DNA of 64,000 nucleotides from Crocinitomicaceae bacterium (GCA_020635955.1 JACJYW010000006.1:252803-316802), one strand, 5' to 3'; positions 9,127-18,747 are shown, numbered from the stretch's first letter. Notes: generated by a model from the letters alone, not told the origin. Translations and numbers: made by a program.

Positions 9127-9865
9127 CTTTTAACTTTAATTTCTTTTTATAGAACCTGTGAATTTTCAGGAAATCTAAAGGTAAAGAAATTAGGTCAATT
9201 GCTTTTATTCTTGAGCTTCCTCTATTAAAGAGCTTCATTACCGGAACCTCAATGGTCTTTTCCTTTAAGAATGCACGGTTTTTAGCTATGATCAATCGCC
9301 AAAGGATCTCAATATCGAACAACCAGGGGTTTATAAATTCATCTTCAAAGCCAATTTGAGCCACTTCTTTGGTCATTAGTTTACAGCCACATTGGGTGTC
9401 AAAGAATTTGGTTTTCAAACTACCTTTCACCAGTGTGGACAACACTCTACCTACAAAATACCGTTTGAATTTATATTCCAGTTCTGAACCGGGGGTTACT
9501 TTTTTAGACGAAAAAGCATATTCATAACCTTGATCCAATTGTTCTTTCAACCGCAGAAGTTCAGAGAAGGGCACGGCCAGATCAGCATCCAAATAACCCA
9601 AAATGGTATATTGATCATCAGACAACACCTCTTTTATTCCGGAACGAATGGCTGAAGCTTTTCCTGTATTTGCTTTAAGCTTGAGAACCTCTATGTTTTC
9701 AGACTCCAAAGAGAGTTCTTTTAATACTTCATGTGTATTGTCTGTGCTACCATCATCTACGAAAAGTAAATTGAATTCAGGATGTTCATTCACAAACTGC
9801 AAATAATCATCTTTCAGCAATCTATCGCTTTCATTGAAACAAGGTACAACAATACAGTAGGCCAT
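9104..9865 (-). CDS. GT2 family glycosyltransferase (dolichyl/polyprenyl-phosphate glucosyltransferase-like)
   Basis: The 253-residue protein has the GT-A fold signature. It shows an N-terminal VVPCFNES nucleotide-binding strand, FVDDGSTDNT, the metal-binding YLDADLAVP, and a later QCGCKLM/PWLFDIEILWR block typical of dolichyl-phosphate glucosyl/mannosyltransferase-type GT2 enzymes. No membrane segment is obvious. The likely reaction is transfer of a sugar from a nucleotide donor to a polyprenyl phosphate. The sugar would then be used by the GT-C-like protein encoded directly downstream, whose start codon lies inside this gene. This two-step link is inferred from gene overlap. Confidence 0.85.
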   Translation of the reverse strand: MAYCIVVPCFNESDRLLKDDYLQFVNEHPEFNLLFVDDGSTDNTHEVLKELSLESENIEVLKLKANTGKASAIRSGIKEVLSDDQYTILGYLDADLAVPFSELLRLKEQLDQGYEYAFSSKKVTPGSELEYKFKRYFVGRVLSTLVKGSLKTKFFDTQCGCKLMTKEVAQIGFEDEFINPWLFDIEILWRLIIAKNRAFLKEKTIEVPVMKLFNRGSSRIKAIDLISLPLDFLKIHRFYKKKLKLKGGQTIAQ

Positions 9866-9904
9866 AAGTATTAAAGCTAGGCTTTACAAAGGGTGAAAAT
9901 TACA

Positions 9905-9934
9905 TAAAAAAAGCCCCGACATGATTCGGGGCTT
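9905..9934 (-). terminator. Rho-independent terminator after clpC
   Basis: A perfect 9-bp stem AAGCCCCGA/TCGGGGCTT (9911-9919, 9926-9934) with a 6-base loop is followed, on the minus strand, by a T run. It lies 8 bases past the clpC stop and separates clpC from the glycosyltransferase gene. Confidence 0.92.
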
Positions 9935-9941
9935 AATTTAT

Positions 9942-12482
9942 TTAGCTTTTCTTTTCTTCTTTTTTAGTCTTGCCTTTATCGATCTTGATAGTGATCTCTT
10001 CTTTCTTCTTATCAAGTCCGATATTGATCGTATCTCCTTCAGATAATGAAGCGTTGATGATCTCTTCAGCAAGCGGATCTTCAATGTACTTTTGGATTGC
10101 TCTCTTCAAAGGTCTAGCCCCGAATTTCTCATCAAATCCTTTATCAGCAATGAAGTCTTTAGCTGCTTCCGTAACTTTGATCTCATAACCAAGGTCATTG
10201 ATACGTCCATACAGCTTTTCTAATTCAATATCAATGATCTTATGAATATCTTCTTTCTTCAATGAGTTGAAGACGATCATATCATCAATTCTATTCAAGA
10301 ATTCAGGAGAGAATGCTTTTTTCAATGCGTTATGAATAACACGTTGAGCATTGTCATCTTCTTGTTCTTTTTGTGATTTAGTTCCAAAACCAACACCTGA
10401 ACCGAAATCTGCTAATTGACGAGCTCCAATATTCGAAGTCATGATCAGGATAGTATTCTTGAAGTCAATTTTTCTACCCAAACCATCTGTCATATGACCA
10501 TCATCCAAAGCTTGCAACAGCATATTGAATACATCAGGATGTGCTTTCTCTATCTCATCCAATAAGACAATAGAGTAGGGCTTTCTTCTCACTTTTTCAG
10601 TCAGCTGTCCACCTTCTTCGTATCCTACGTATCCCGGAGGTGCTCCAACCAATCTTGAAACAGAGAATTTCTCCATGTACTCAGACATGTCAATTCTGAT
10701 CAAAGCATCTTCAGAGTCAAACAATGTTTTAGCCAACACTTTAGCTAATTGTGTTTTACCAACACCTGTTGGCCCCAGGAAGAAGAATGAGCCAATTGGC
10801 TTATTCGGATCTTTCAATCCAGCTCTGTTACGTTGAATAGCCTTAACTACCTTAGCAACGGCCTCATCCTGTCCAATTACTTTTCCCTTAATGGTATCAC
10901 CCATGTTCGCTACTCTTCCAGCATCAGATTCTGATACTTTCTGAACAGGAATTCCAGTCATCATAGCCACAACTTCTGCTACATGATTTTCAGTAACAGT
11001 AATACGGTGTGCTTTTGACTCTTCTTCCCATTTAGCTTGAGCTTTCTCAAGGTCTTCCAATAATCTCTTCTCTGTGTCTCTTAGCTCAGCAGCTTTTTCA
11101 TATTGCTGACTTTTGATCACATTACCTTTTTCTTCCTTGATATCTTCGATCTTCTTTTCAAGCTCAACGATCTCTTTAGGAACATTAATATTAGTAATGT
11201 GTACTCTTGATCCAACTTCATCTAAAGCATCAATTGCTTTATCCGGCAAGTTTCTATCAGAGACATAACGATCTGTCAATTTAACACAAGCCTCAATAGC
11301 TTCAGGAGTATAGGTCACAGCATGGTGATCTTCATATCTCTCTTTAATGTTATTGAGGATCTGAATAGTTTCATCAATAGTAGTAGGCTCAACCAATACT
11401 TTTTGGAATCTTCTTTCCAAAGCACCGTCTTTCTCTACGTATTGTCTATACTCATCAAGTGTAGTAGCTCCAATTACCTGGATCTCACCTCTGGCCAATG
11501 CCGGTTTGAACATATTCGAAGCATCTAGTGAACCTGAAGCTCCTCCAGCACCAATAATAGTGTGGATCTCATCAATGAATAAGATAATGTCTCTTGACTT
11601 CTCTAATTCATTCATTACCGCTTTCATTCTTTCTTCGAACTGTCCACGGTATTTAGTTCCTGCTACTAAAGAAGCAAGATCTAAAGAGATAATTCTTTTT
11701 CCGAATAATACACGAGATACTTTCTTTTGAACTATTCTCAAGGCCAATCCTTCAGCAATAGCAGATTTACCAACTCCCGGTTCTCCAATTAGGATAGGGT
11801 TGTTCTTCTTTCTTCTGGAAAGGATCTGAGATACTCTCTCAATTTCATTTTGTCTTCCAACGATAGGATCTAGCTTGTTTTGCTCAGCCATAGCTGTTAG
11901 ATCTCTACCAAAGTTGTCTAATACAGGTGTTTTTGATTTAGAGTCACCAGCTCTTTTAGCTCCTCCTGAACCATATGATGAACTTCCCCCTTCAGGTCCG
12001 TCATCAGATGTATCTCCAGGAAACTCTGCTTTTGGATAATTTTGTTCTTCTATCATAGCTTCTAATTCCTCTTTGACGTTTTCATAGATCACGCCATATT
12101 TATTTAGAATGCGTGTTGCAATGTTGTTTTCTTCTCTTAATATAGCAAGTAGTATATGCTCTGTACCTACCTTGGTGCTCTTAAATAATTTAGCTTCAAG
12201 GTAAGTGATCTTCAATACTTTCTCTGCTTGTCTTACTAATGGTATGTTGTTGGCAGTAATACTTTTTACCCTTGTTTCTTTTAAAGTTTTCTCCAGCTCT
12301 ACTCGAATTTGAGCCAGATCAACCTGAAACTCCTTCAACAATTTAATGGCAAGACCTTCTCCCTCGCGAAGTATCCCTAAAAGGATATGCTCTACACCCA
12401 GGTAATCATTACCCAAACGTAACGCTTCTTCACGGCTGTAAGAAAGTACATCTTTTGCTCTTGCTGAAAAATTTGCGTTCAT
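9942..12482 (-). CDS. clpC: ATP-dependent Clp protease ATP-binding subunit ClpC
   Basis: The 846-residue Hsp100 unfoldase has the full ClpC architecture. Two Clp-N repeats lie at about 1-150 (starting with FSARAKDVLSYSREEALRL), followed by a Gly/Ser-rich linker. AAA domain D1 has Walker A GEPGVGKS and Walker B FIDEIHT. A UVR-like/middle coiled coil occupies about 420-490. AAA domain D2 has GPTGVGKT and VLLDEIEKA, followed by the C-terminal D2-small domain. The tail is Lys/Glu-rich. ClpC forms hexamers that feed substrates to ClpP, in proteostasis and stress response. Length and motifs are intact. It is transcribed divergently from gyrA and has its own terminator. Confidence 0.97.
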   Translation of the reverse strand: MNANFSARAKDVLSYSREEALRLGNDYLGVEHILLGILREGEGLAIKLLKEFQVDLAQIRVELEKTLKETRVKSITANNIPLVRQAEKVLKITYLEAKLFKSTKVGTEHILLAILREENNIATRILNKYGVIYENVKEELEAMIEEQNYPKAEFPGDTSDDGPEGGSSSYGSGGAKRAGDSKSKTPVLDNFGRDLTAMAEQNKLDPIVGRQNEIERVSQILSRRKKNNPILIGEPGVGKSAIAEGLALRIVQKKVSRVLFGKRIISLDLASLVAGTKYRGQFEERMKAVMNELEKSRDIILFIDEIHTIIGAGGASGSLDASNMFKPALARGEIQVIGATTLDEYRQYVEKDGALERRFQKVLVEPTTIDETIQILNNIKERYEDHHAVTYTPEAIEACVKLTDRYVSDRNLPDKAIDALDEVGSRVHITNINVPKEIVELEKKIEDIKEEKGNVIKSQQYEKAAELRDTEKRLLEDLEKAQAKWEEESKAHRITVTENHVAEVVAMMTGIPVQKVSESDAGRVANMGDTIKGKVIGQDEAVAKVVKAIQRNRAGLKDPNKPIGSFFFLGPTGVGKTQLAKVLAKTLFDSEDALIRIDMSEYMEKFSVSRLVGAPPGYVGYEEGGQLTEKVRRKPYSIVLLDEIEKAHPDVFNMLLQALDDGHMTDGLGRKIDFKNTILIMTSNIGARQLADFGSGVGFGTKSQKEQEDDNAQRVIHNALKKAFSPEFLNRIDDMIVFNSLKKEDIHKIIDIELEKLYGRINDLGYEIKVTEAAKDFIADKGFDEKFGARPLKRAIQKYIEDPLAEEIINASLSEGDTINIGLDKKKEEITIKIDKGKTKKEEKKS

Positions 12483-12881
12483 ATTGTGTTTTCCATTTTG
12501 AAAAATAGGATCTTAAATGATCTAATTCCTCGTCTCTTTTTAAGTTATAACAATAATATCAAGTCTTAAGTTACAATTATTAGACGTTGAATCGCCCATA
12601 ATCTTTTAAAAATACTCGATAAATATCACAATTTCAAAATTAACAGAAGCAAAATATGTTCCGATTGTTAATAAAGAGTTTATAAGTGCCATTTTTGTTG
12701 ATAAGTCGCCATTATGTCATGACAAAATTTAGGTTTTAAATACCTATTTTCGAACCTTGAATTTTTACCCGGTCCTTACATTTTGTTCATCTTACACTAA
12801 CACAGTGATAATGTACAGATGAGTCGTATAAATACAAATGTGGACCTACTTTAAATTGAATAACAAACCGTAATATAAAAT
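12483..12881. other. Intergenic region between divergent clpC and gyrA
   Basis: About 400 AT-rich bases hold the two promoters and no gene. A TATTTTTC box, one mismatch from TAnnTTTG, lies some 25 bases upstream of the clpC ATG. On the gyrA side I see no clean consensus -7 box. No CtsR or HrcA/CIRCE-like operator was recognised. Confidence 0.5.
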
Positions 12882-15395
12882 ATGGCAGAGGGAGAAAAAA
12901 TAATTAAGATCAACATTGAAGATGAAATGAAGTCAGCCTACATTGATTATTCAATGTCGGTTATCGTTTCCAGAGCACTTCCGGATGTAAGAGATGGATT
13001 TAAACCTGTACACAGACGTGTATTATATGGTATGCAAGACCTTGGTGTCTTTTCAAACAGACCATATAAAAAGTCAGCCAGAATTGTAGGGGACGTATTA
13101 GGTAAGTACCACCCGCATGGTGATTCATCTGTATATGATACAATGGTGCGTATGGCGCAACCATGGTCATTGAGATATCCATTAGTAGATGGTCAGGGTA
13201 ACTTTGGTTCAGTGGATGGTGATAGCCCAGCAGCTATGCGTTACACTGAGTCTAGACTTCAAAAGATCGCCGAAGAAATGTTGGCTGATCTGGATAAAGA
13301 GACTGTTGATTTTTCTCCAAACTTTGACGACTCTTTGCAAGAGCCTTCAGTTCTACCTACTAAGATCCCTAACTTATTGGTAAATGGTGCTGCAGGTATT
13401 GCTGTTGGTATGGCTACTAATATGCCACCTCACAACTTAACTGAAGTAGTAGAGGGAACCATTGCTTACATCAACAATCGTGATATTGAGATCGAAGAGT
13501 TGATGGAGTATGTTAAAGCTCCTGATTTCCCAACGGGTGGTATCATTTACGGATACGAAGGAGTTAAAGAAGCTTTTGAAACCGGAAAAGGTCGTATTGT
13601 AATGCGTGGTAAAGCCAGCATTGAAGAGATCAGAGAAGGTAAAGAAGCTATCATTGTAAGCGAAATCCCTTATCAGGTGAACAAAGCTGAAATGATCAAG
13701 AAAACAGCTGAACTTGTTAATGAGGGTAAAATTGACGGAATCTCTGACCTTAGAGATGAGTCTGACCGTACCGGAATGCGTGTGGTTTATGAATTGAAAC
13801 GAGATGCTATTCCGAATGTAGTCTTAAATAAATTATTTAAGTATACTGCGCTACAAACCTCATTTTCAGTTAATAACATTGCTTTAGTAAACGGACGTCC
13901 TGAGATGTTGAATCTTAAGGATATGATCCATCACTTCGTTGAACACAGACACGAAGTAGTTACCAGAAGAACACAGTTCGAACTAAGAAAAGCTGAAGAA
14001 AGAGCGCACATTCTAGAAGGTTTGATCATTGCTTCAGACAATATTGATGAAGTGATCAAATTGATCAGAGCTTCAAAAAGCCCCGAAGAGGCTAGAGACA
14101 AGTTGATGACTCGATTTGAATTGTCAGATCTTCAGGCCAGAGCAATCGTTGAAATGCGATTGCGACAGTTAACAGGTCTGGAGCAAGATAAATTAAGAGC
14201 TGAGTACGAAGACCTTATTAAGAAAATTGCTGACTTGAAAGATATCCTGGCTAATGAGCACAGAAGAATGGATATCATCAAACAAGAATTAGAAGAAGTA
14301 AAAGAGAAATACGGAGACGCTAGAAGATCTGTTATTGAATACTCTGCAAACGAAATGAGAATTGAAGATCTTATTCCGGATGAAGAGGTGGTGATCTCTA
14401 TTTCTCATGCAGGATACATCAAGAGAACTCCACTACAGGAATATCGTGTTCAAAGTAGAGGAGGAGTTGGAGCTAAAGGAGCTGCAACAAGAGATAAAGA
14501 CTTCCTTGAACATTTATTTGTAGGAACCAACCACAACTGGTTATTGATCTTTACTGAAAAAGGTAAATGTTTCTGGATGCGTGTATTCGAAGTTCCTGAA
14601 GGAGCTAAGAACGCAAAAGGTAGAGCATTGCAAAACCTTATCAACATTGAACAGGATGACTCAATTAAAGCATTCATCAATGTTGAAGACATTAAAGATG
14701 AAGAATACATCAAAGACAAGTACATTATTATGTGTACTAAGAAAGGTGTGATCAAGAAAACCAAACTAGAGGCTTATTCGAGACCAAGAACTAATGGTAT
14801 TAACGCTATTGGTATCAGAGAAGGGGATGAGCTATTAGAAGTAAAACTGACTAACGGGCACATGGAGATCATGATGGCTCTAAAATCAGGGAAAGCTATC
14901 CGTTTCAATGAAGAAACTGTACGTTTCATGGGAAGAACAGCTTCAGGTGTAAGAGGAGTATCTCTTGCAAGTGCCAAAGATGAAGTTGTAGGTATGATCT
15001 GCGTTGAAAATGAAGACGCTAATGTATTGGTTGTTTCTAGTAACGGATATGGTAAACGTTCAGCTGTAGCGGATTACAGAATCACAAATAGAGGTGGTAA
15101 AGGGGTTAAAACCATTAATATCACTGATAAAACAGGTGAGCTGATTGCTATCAAGAATGTAACAGATGAAGATGATCTAATGATCATTACAAAAGCCGGA
15201 ATCACTATTCGTATGCACGTTGATCAATTGCGTGTAATGGGTAGAGCTACACAAGGTGTTAAAGTTATCAGCTTAAGAGGTGATGATGAAATAGCAGCTG
15301 TAGCTAAGGTTTTCAGAGATAGAGAAGAAGAGGAAGAAGAAGGAATGGAAGGTGATGTGAATAACACGCCGGATGTTTCGAATGAGGAGGAATAG
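12882..15395 (+). CDS. gyrA: DNA gyrase subunit A
   Basis: The 837-residue protein is a full-length type IIA topoisomerase breakage-rejoining subunit. The catalytic tyrosine is Y121 in RYTESRL. The quinolone-resistance region reads HPHGDSSVYD, with S82 and D86 at the positions of E. coli S83 and D87, so the site is of the quinolone-sensitive type. The C-terminal beta-pinwheel repeats run from about 500 to 815, with a degenerate GyrA box QSRGGVG. The tail is acidic (EEEEEEGMEGD), as is common in Bacteroidota. It works with GyrB, which is not in the window, to introduce negative supercoils. Confidence 0.98.
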   Translation: MAEGEKIIKINIEDEMKSAYIDYSMSVIVSRALPDVRDGFKPVHRRVLYGMQDLGVFSNRPYKKSARIVGDVLGKYHPHGDSSVYDTMVRMAQPWSLRYPLVDGQGNFGSVDGDSPAAMRYTESRLQKIAEEMLADLDKETVDFSPNFDDSLQEPSVLPTKIPNLLVNGAAGIAVGMATNMPPHNLTEVVEGTIAYINNRDIEIEELMEYVKAPDFPTGGIIYGYEGVKEAFETGKGRIVMRGKASIEEIREGKEAIIVSEIPYQVNKAEMIKKTAELVNEGKIDGISDLRDESDRTGMRVVYELKRDAIPNVVLNKLFKYTALQTSFSVNNIALVNGRPEMLNLKDMIHHFVEHRHEVVTRRTQFELRKAEERAHILEGLIIASDNIDEVIKLIRASKSPEEARDKLMTRFELSDLQARAIVEMRLRQLTGLEQDKLRAEYEDLIKKIADLKDILANEHRRMDIIKQELEEVKEKYGDARRSVIEYSANEMRIEDLIPDEEVVISISHAGYIKRTPLQEYRVQSRGGVGAKGAATRDKDFLEHLFVGTNHNWLLIFTEKGKCFWMRVFEVPEGAKNAKGRALQNLINIEQDDSIKAFINVEDIKDEEYIKDKYIIMCTKKGVIKKTKLEAYSRPRTNGINAIGIREGDELLEVKLTNGHMEIMMALKSGKAIRFNEETVRFMGRTASGVRGVSLASAKDEVVGMICVENEDANVLVVSSNGYGKRSAVADYRITNRGGKGVKTINITDKTGELIAIKNVTDEDDLMIITKAGITIRMHVDQLRVMGRATQGVKVISLRGDDEIAAVAKVFRDREEEEEEGMEGDVNNTPDVSNEEE

Positions 15396-15416
15396 AAATT
15401 TTCAAGATCACAGAAC

Positions 15417-15457
15417 ACAGAGCACAGACAGGAATTTTATTCTAGTCTGTGCTCTGT
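15417..15457 (+). repeat. Perfect 13-bp inverted repeat downstream of gyrA
   Basis: ACAGAGCACAGAC (15417-15429) and its exact complement (15445-15457) are separated by 15 bases and begin 21 bases after the gyrA stop. There is no T run after the stem, so it is not a classic intrinsic terminator. It could protect the mRNA 3' end or be a dispersed hairpin element. The remaining ~190 bases up to the next gene show nothing else recognisable. Confidence 0.6.
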
Positions 15458-15645
15458 CAGTGATGGATCAAAGATCCGAACGATCCGTATTCTGTTTTCC
15501 AAAAACTACATACTTCTATTGATAATTAAAAGGCTTTAATTAAATTTGAAGCTCATTTTTCATTCCTGGTCACAAAATGGCATAGTAATTGAAAGATGGT
15601 TATGGAATTTTGAAAATTTCGCATCAATAATATAAAAGCAAAACA

Positions 15646-16848
15646 ATGAGAAAATTTTTACTTGTAGCAGCAATGGGTTTAACAACTGTTGTATTTGCTC
15701 AAAAAGGTAACACAAGTAGTGCCGGTATCGCTTATAAGAACTATGAGATGAACATGATGACCGGTGATTATGAAGCTGCGGCAAAAGAATTGAATGACGC
15801 CAAAGGGTTTATCGATCAATCATTCGTTCATGACGAAACTAAAGATGATCCTAAAACACTGATGTATTATGGAAAGATCTATATCGCTATCCCTCAGTGC
15901 GCTGCACTAACAGGAGATGATAAATTAACTGAAGTAGATGGTGAAAAAGCTTTTGAAGATGGATTCAACGCTTTAAAAAGATCTAAAGAGATCGATACAA
16001 AAGGTAGATATCATCAAGATGTTGACGATTACTGTAATCTTTACAGAGGACAACTTTCACAGATCGGTGTGAAAATGTATGAAGAAGAAAAATGGGAAGA
16101 AGCAATGGGTGCATTGATTGGTGCTGCTGCTTTTGGTGAAGTAATGGGATTCTCTGATTCAGTTTACTACTTCTATGGTGGATTAGCTGCCTGGAATGTA
16201 GAGAAATATGATGAAGCTTCTCAGGCTTTTGCTAAAACTACTGAGTGGGGGTATCAATTAAACACTTCTGTTTATTACTATTCTCAATCGCTTCAAAAGC
16301 AAGGTAAAACTGCTGAAGCTGAGAAAATGTTGAAAGAGCAGGTTGCTAAACATCCAGGTGAAAAAGACATTTTGATCGAAATGATCAACCTTTACATTGA
16401 TACAGATAGAAAAGAAGAGGCGGTTACTGCTTTAAATGATGTAATTGCATTGGATCCAAACAATGTGATCCTGATCTACACAGCAGGAACAGTTTATGAG
16501 AACATGGATGATTTCGAAAATGCTGAAAAACAGTATTTAAGAGCTATCGAAATTGATGGCGCTAACGTTAATGCTCTTTCTGCTTTAGGTGGGTTGTACT
16601 TCAACAAAGGTGCAGACTTGAACAACCAGGCAAATAAATTAGAGTTTGGTGATCCTAACTATGATAAAATGGTAGCTGATTCTAAAGATTACTTCTCTAA
16701 ATCAGTTCCTTATTTGGAAAAAGCGGTTGAGGCTTCACCTAAAGATGTAAATCTTTGGATAGCATTGAGAGATGCTTATGGTAAAGCTGGTAACGTTGAG
16801 AAATTTAAAGAGGCTAAAGCAAAAGTTCAGGAGCTATCAGGAGAATAG
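15646..16848 (+). CDS. Exported TPR-repeat protein
   Basis: The 400-residue protein has a signal peptide (MRKFLLVAAMGLTTVVFAQ) and then tetratricopeptide-like helices throughout. Clear TPR units lie in the second half: AEAEKMLKEQVAKHPGEKD, EEAVTALNDVIALDPNN, and ENAEKQYLRAIEIDGANVNA with the following YFNKGADL helix. TPR arrays are protein-protein scaffolds, and in Bacteroidota such periplasmic proteins are common and usually uncharacterised. No enzymatic domain or T9SS sorting domain is present. It is a single-gene unit closed by its own terminator. Confidence 0.85.
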   Translation: MRKFLLVAAMGLTTVVFAQKGNTSSAGIAYKNYEMNMMTGDYEAAAKELNDAKGFIDQSFVHDETKDDPKTLMYYGKIYIAIPQCAALTGDDKLTEVDGEKAFEDGFNALKRSKEIDTKGRYHQDVDDYCNLYRGQLSQIGVKMYEEEKWEEAMGALIGAAAFGEVMGFSDSVYYFYGGLAAWNVEKYDEASQAFAKTTEWGYQLNTSVYYYSQSLQKQGKTAEAEKMLKEQVAKHPGEKDILIEMINLYIDTDRKEEAVTALNDVIALDPNNVILIYTAGTVYENMDDFENAEKQYLRAIEIDGANVNALSALGGLYFNKGADLNNQANKLEFGDPNYDKMVADSKDYFSKSVPYLEKAVEASPKDVNLWIALRDAYGKAGNVEKFKEAKAKVQELSGE

Positions 16849-16872
16849 TTTTAAGAACTCTTAATAAATTAG

Positions 16873-16904
16873 AAGCCTCGATCAATGATCGGGGCTTTTT
16901 TTGT
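16873..16904 (+). terminator. Rho-independent terminator after the TPR gene
   Basis: An 11-bp stem AAGCCTCGATC/GATCGGGGCTT with one G-T wobble (16873-16883, 16887-16897) and a 3-base loop is followed by a T run. Confidence 0.92.
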
Positions 16905-17000
16905 TCTCGATACTATCCCGAAGTTTCGGGATCACTCGAACAAACCTCTCAACTTGAAGAAGGTTGTTTAGTGTTATTTCGAGCTTAAAACTGTACTTTA

Positions 17001-17107
17001 TTGTCATATCGACCGAAACAGATCCAAGAAGATCTGTGAAGCGGAGATATCTTAAGACTTTCTTGCAAGTAACTTTTAAGATATCTCGACTTCGCTCGAA
17101 ATAACAA
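17001..17107. repeat. Palindromic intergenic repeat of the type dispersed in Flavobacteriia
   Basis: The ends TTGTCATATCGA and TCGAAATAACAA are imperfect inverted copies. Inside them GAGATATCTTAA (17044-17055) pairs with TTAAGATATCTC (17076-17087). Elements with this plan (GTCATTTCGA... hairpin ...TCGAAATGAC) recur between genes in many Flavobacteriia genomes; that comparison is from memory. A second short palindrome, ATCCCGAAGTTTCGGGAT, lies just upstream at about 16915-16932. Confidence 0.6.
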
Positions 17108-17125
17108 TTAATATAAACGAACCAA

Positions 17126-17659
17126 ATGATTACAGTATTCTCTGCTAAAAACTTCAGATTAACGGATGAACAATTCGAGCAATTGTTCAATATCATACGC
17201 ATTGCCTATGCTGAGACCGAAAAAGAAGTGTGGGGAGAAGGATACGTCCGAATGAGCAGAGAAGAGCTCCAACATCACATTGACAATGACGAGATCCTCA
17301 TTGCTTTGCTATACGGGAAGATCGTTGGTGGAATCCGTTATTATAAAATTGATGATGAAACTTATGGTTTTGGCTTACTGGGTGCAGATTTTGATCACAA
17401 AGGAAAGGGGATAGGCCGTGCCTTGATCGGAGAGGTAGAGAATAAGGTGAAAGCTACCGGAGGAAAGAAAGTAAGTATTGAAATCCTTAGAGCATCTGCA
17501 ATCAATACCGATTTCAAAACCCATTTAGCGGAATGGTACCAGCGTTTAGGATATAAATATACGGGAGTATTGGACGTCAATGCCGTTTACGATAATCCGG
17601 CCAAGTGGGCTAAACTGGTAAATCCTAGCCACTTTGATTGCTATTTGAAGGAATTATAA
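17126..17659 (+). CDS. GNAT-family N-acetyltransferase
   Basis: The 177-residue protein has the GNAT acetyl-CoA binding motif A. Strand 4 (GFGLLGADFD) is followed by the pyrophosphate loop HKGKGIGRALI. A C-terminal EWYQRLGYKYTGV block (motif B) completes the fold. The acceptor cannot be predicted. It lies just after the palindromic repeat, and its 3' end overlaps the convergent pseudouridine synthase gene by 6 bases. Confidence 0.88.
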   Translation: MITVFSAKNFRLTDEQFEQLFNIIRIAYAETEKEVWGEGYVRMSREELQHHIDNDEILIALLYGKIVGGIRYYKIDDETYGFGLLGADFDHKGKGIGRALIGEVENKVKATGGKKVSIEILRASAINTDFKTHLAEWYQRLGYKYTGVLDVNAVYDNPAKWAKLVNPSHFDCYLKEL

Positions 17660-18358
17660 ATTAGGGTTAACTTTAAATCCTAACTCCTTTAAATTTACTT
17701 CCCAAAATACTGGAAAAGAAGCTTTTACACTCACTAATTCATTAGTTGAAATACTTTTAAATTCTAACGATCTGGCATGTAAAAACAGAAAAGTATGGCC
17801 AAATCTCCGTTCAAATTCATGATTGTGATGCCTATCTCCATATTTGGGATCTCCAATAATAGGATGCGCAATTTTGTTCATGTGTTTTCTTAGCTGATGA
17901 GTTCTACCCGTCTTAGGCTCCAGCTCTATCAAAGAATAACGAGCTTTTCCAAATTTATCTACCGGAAAATCAACTTCAACACGCTCAATGGTTCGATAAT
18001 GTGATAAGGCATCCTTGTATTCCGTGTCATCTTCAGCTCGAATAGGGGAGTCTATTATTCCTGAATCATCCGTAAATCCTCGAACTAGTGCCACATACTT
18101 CTTTACGATCTTATTATTTTCGAGCAATTCCTGATATACACGTACCAGTTCATTATTCTTGGCAAACATGAGTAATCCAGACGTTTTTCTATCCAGGCGG
18201 TGAATAGGATAGAGCTCCCTTCCGAATTGTGAACGCACCAGTTGTACCAGGCTTTCTTCATCTATGTTTCGTGAGAAATAGGAGTGGTGTACCAGTAAAT
18301 TATTGGGCTTTGAAACTATGAGTAGATCAGCATCCTCGTAAACAACCTCAATACTCAT
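17654..18358 (-). CDS. RluA-family pseudouridine synthase (TruC-like)
   Basis: The 234-residue enzyme carries the RluA signature IHRLDRKTSGLL with the catalytic aspartate D56, then the GRTHQLRKHM and HPIIGDPKYG motifs. No S4 domain precedes it, and its small size fits the TruC/RluA branch that modifies tRNA or 23S rRNA uridines; the exact target is uncertain. It is 5 bases downstream of the first small STAS-like gene, so the two are probably co-transcribed. Confidence 0.88.
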   Translation of the reverse strand: MSIEVVYEDADLLIVSKPNNLLVHHSYFSRNIDEESLVQLVRSQFGRELYPIHRLDRKTSGLLMFAKNNELVRVYQELLENNKIVKKYVALVRGFTDDSGIIDSPIRAEDDTEYKDALSHYRTIERVEVDFPVDKFGKARYSLIELEPKTGRTHQLRKHMNKIAHPIIGDPKYGDRHHNHEFERRFGHTFLFLHARSLEFKSISTNELVSVKASFPVFWEVNLKELGFKVNPNL

Positions 18359-18363
18359 CTTAT

Positions 18364-18747
18364 CTAAAGACTTTTCAACCAGATCAGAGCTTTATCCTTA
18401 CTCTGAAATCCCTTAACGGGATATTTTTTTTGTCTCAGCAATTTGTAGAAATTGAAAACCAGGCGTTGTGCCAAAGAATCGAATACAATGGCTTCTGCAA
18501 TGGCCACATTCTCTCTGTTTTGAAGATATTCGCGGGCTTCAGGCGTAATATTGGTAAACTCAGGAAAAACTGCCAGGATCTTGATCGTCTCGTTATTTCC
18601 CAACAGTTTATATGAATCAGAAGTATGCACGAATTCTGCTACATCACATTCCATATCCTTAAAGTATTCTACATAGAAAATATCATCCTCTAAGAGATAA
18701 CAAACGGACTTTTCAGTTCTGATAATATGTTGATCTATTTCAGTCAA
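18364..18747 (-). CDS. Small SpoIIAA/STAS-like family protein, copy A
   Basis: This 127-residue protein is one of four paralogues within 2 kb. The shared pattern is an N-terminal LxxxDIxYVxYxxxxxxD strand, a central hydrophobic strand followed by (I/A)(T/S)xEAREYxQN, then AEAIVFDSLAQRLVFNFYKLL, and a C-terminal helix GFQSKDKALIWLKSL. This matches the small Bacteroidota family with a STAS/SpoIIAA-like fold (DUF7793-type, named from memory). Function is unknown. The only start aligned with the paralogues is a TTG at 18747; an in-frame stop lies a few codons further upstream with no ATG between. It sits 5 bases before the pseudouridine synthase gene. Confidence 0.75.
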   Translation of the reverse strand: MTEIDQHIIRTEKSVCYLLEDDIFYVEYFKDMECDVAEFVHTSDSYKLLGNNETIKILAVFPEFTNITPEAREYLQNRENVAIAEAIVFDSLAQRLVFNFYKLLRQKKYPVKGFQSKDKALIWLKSL

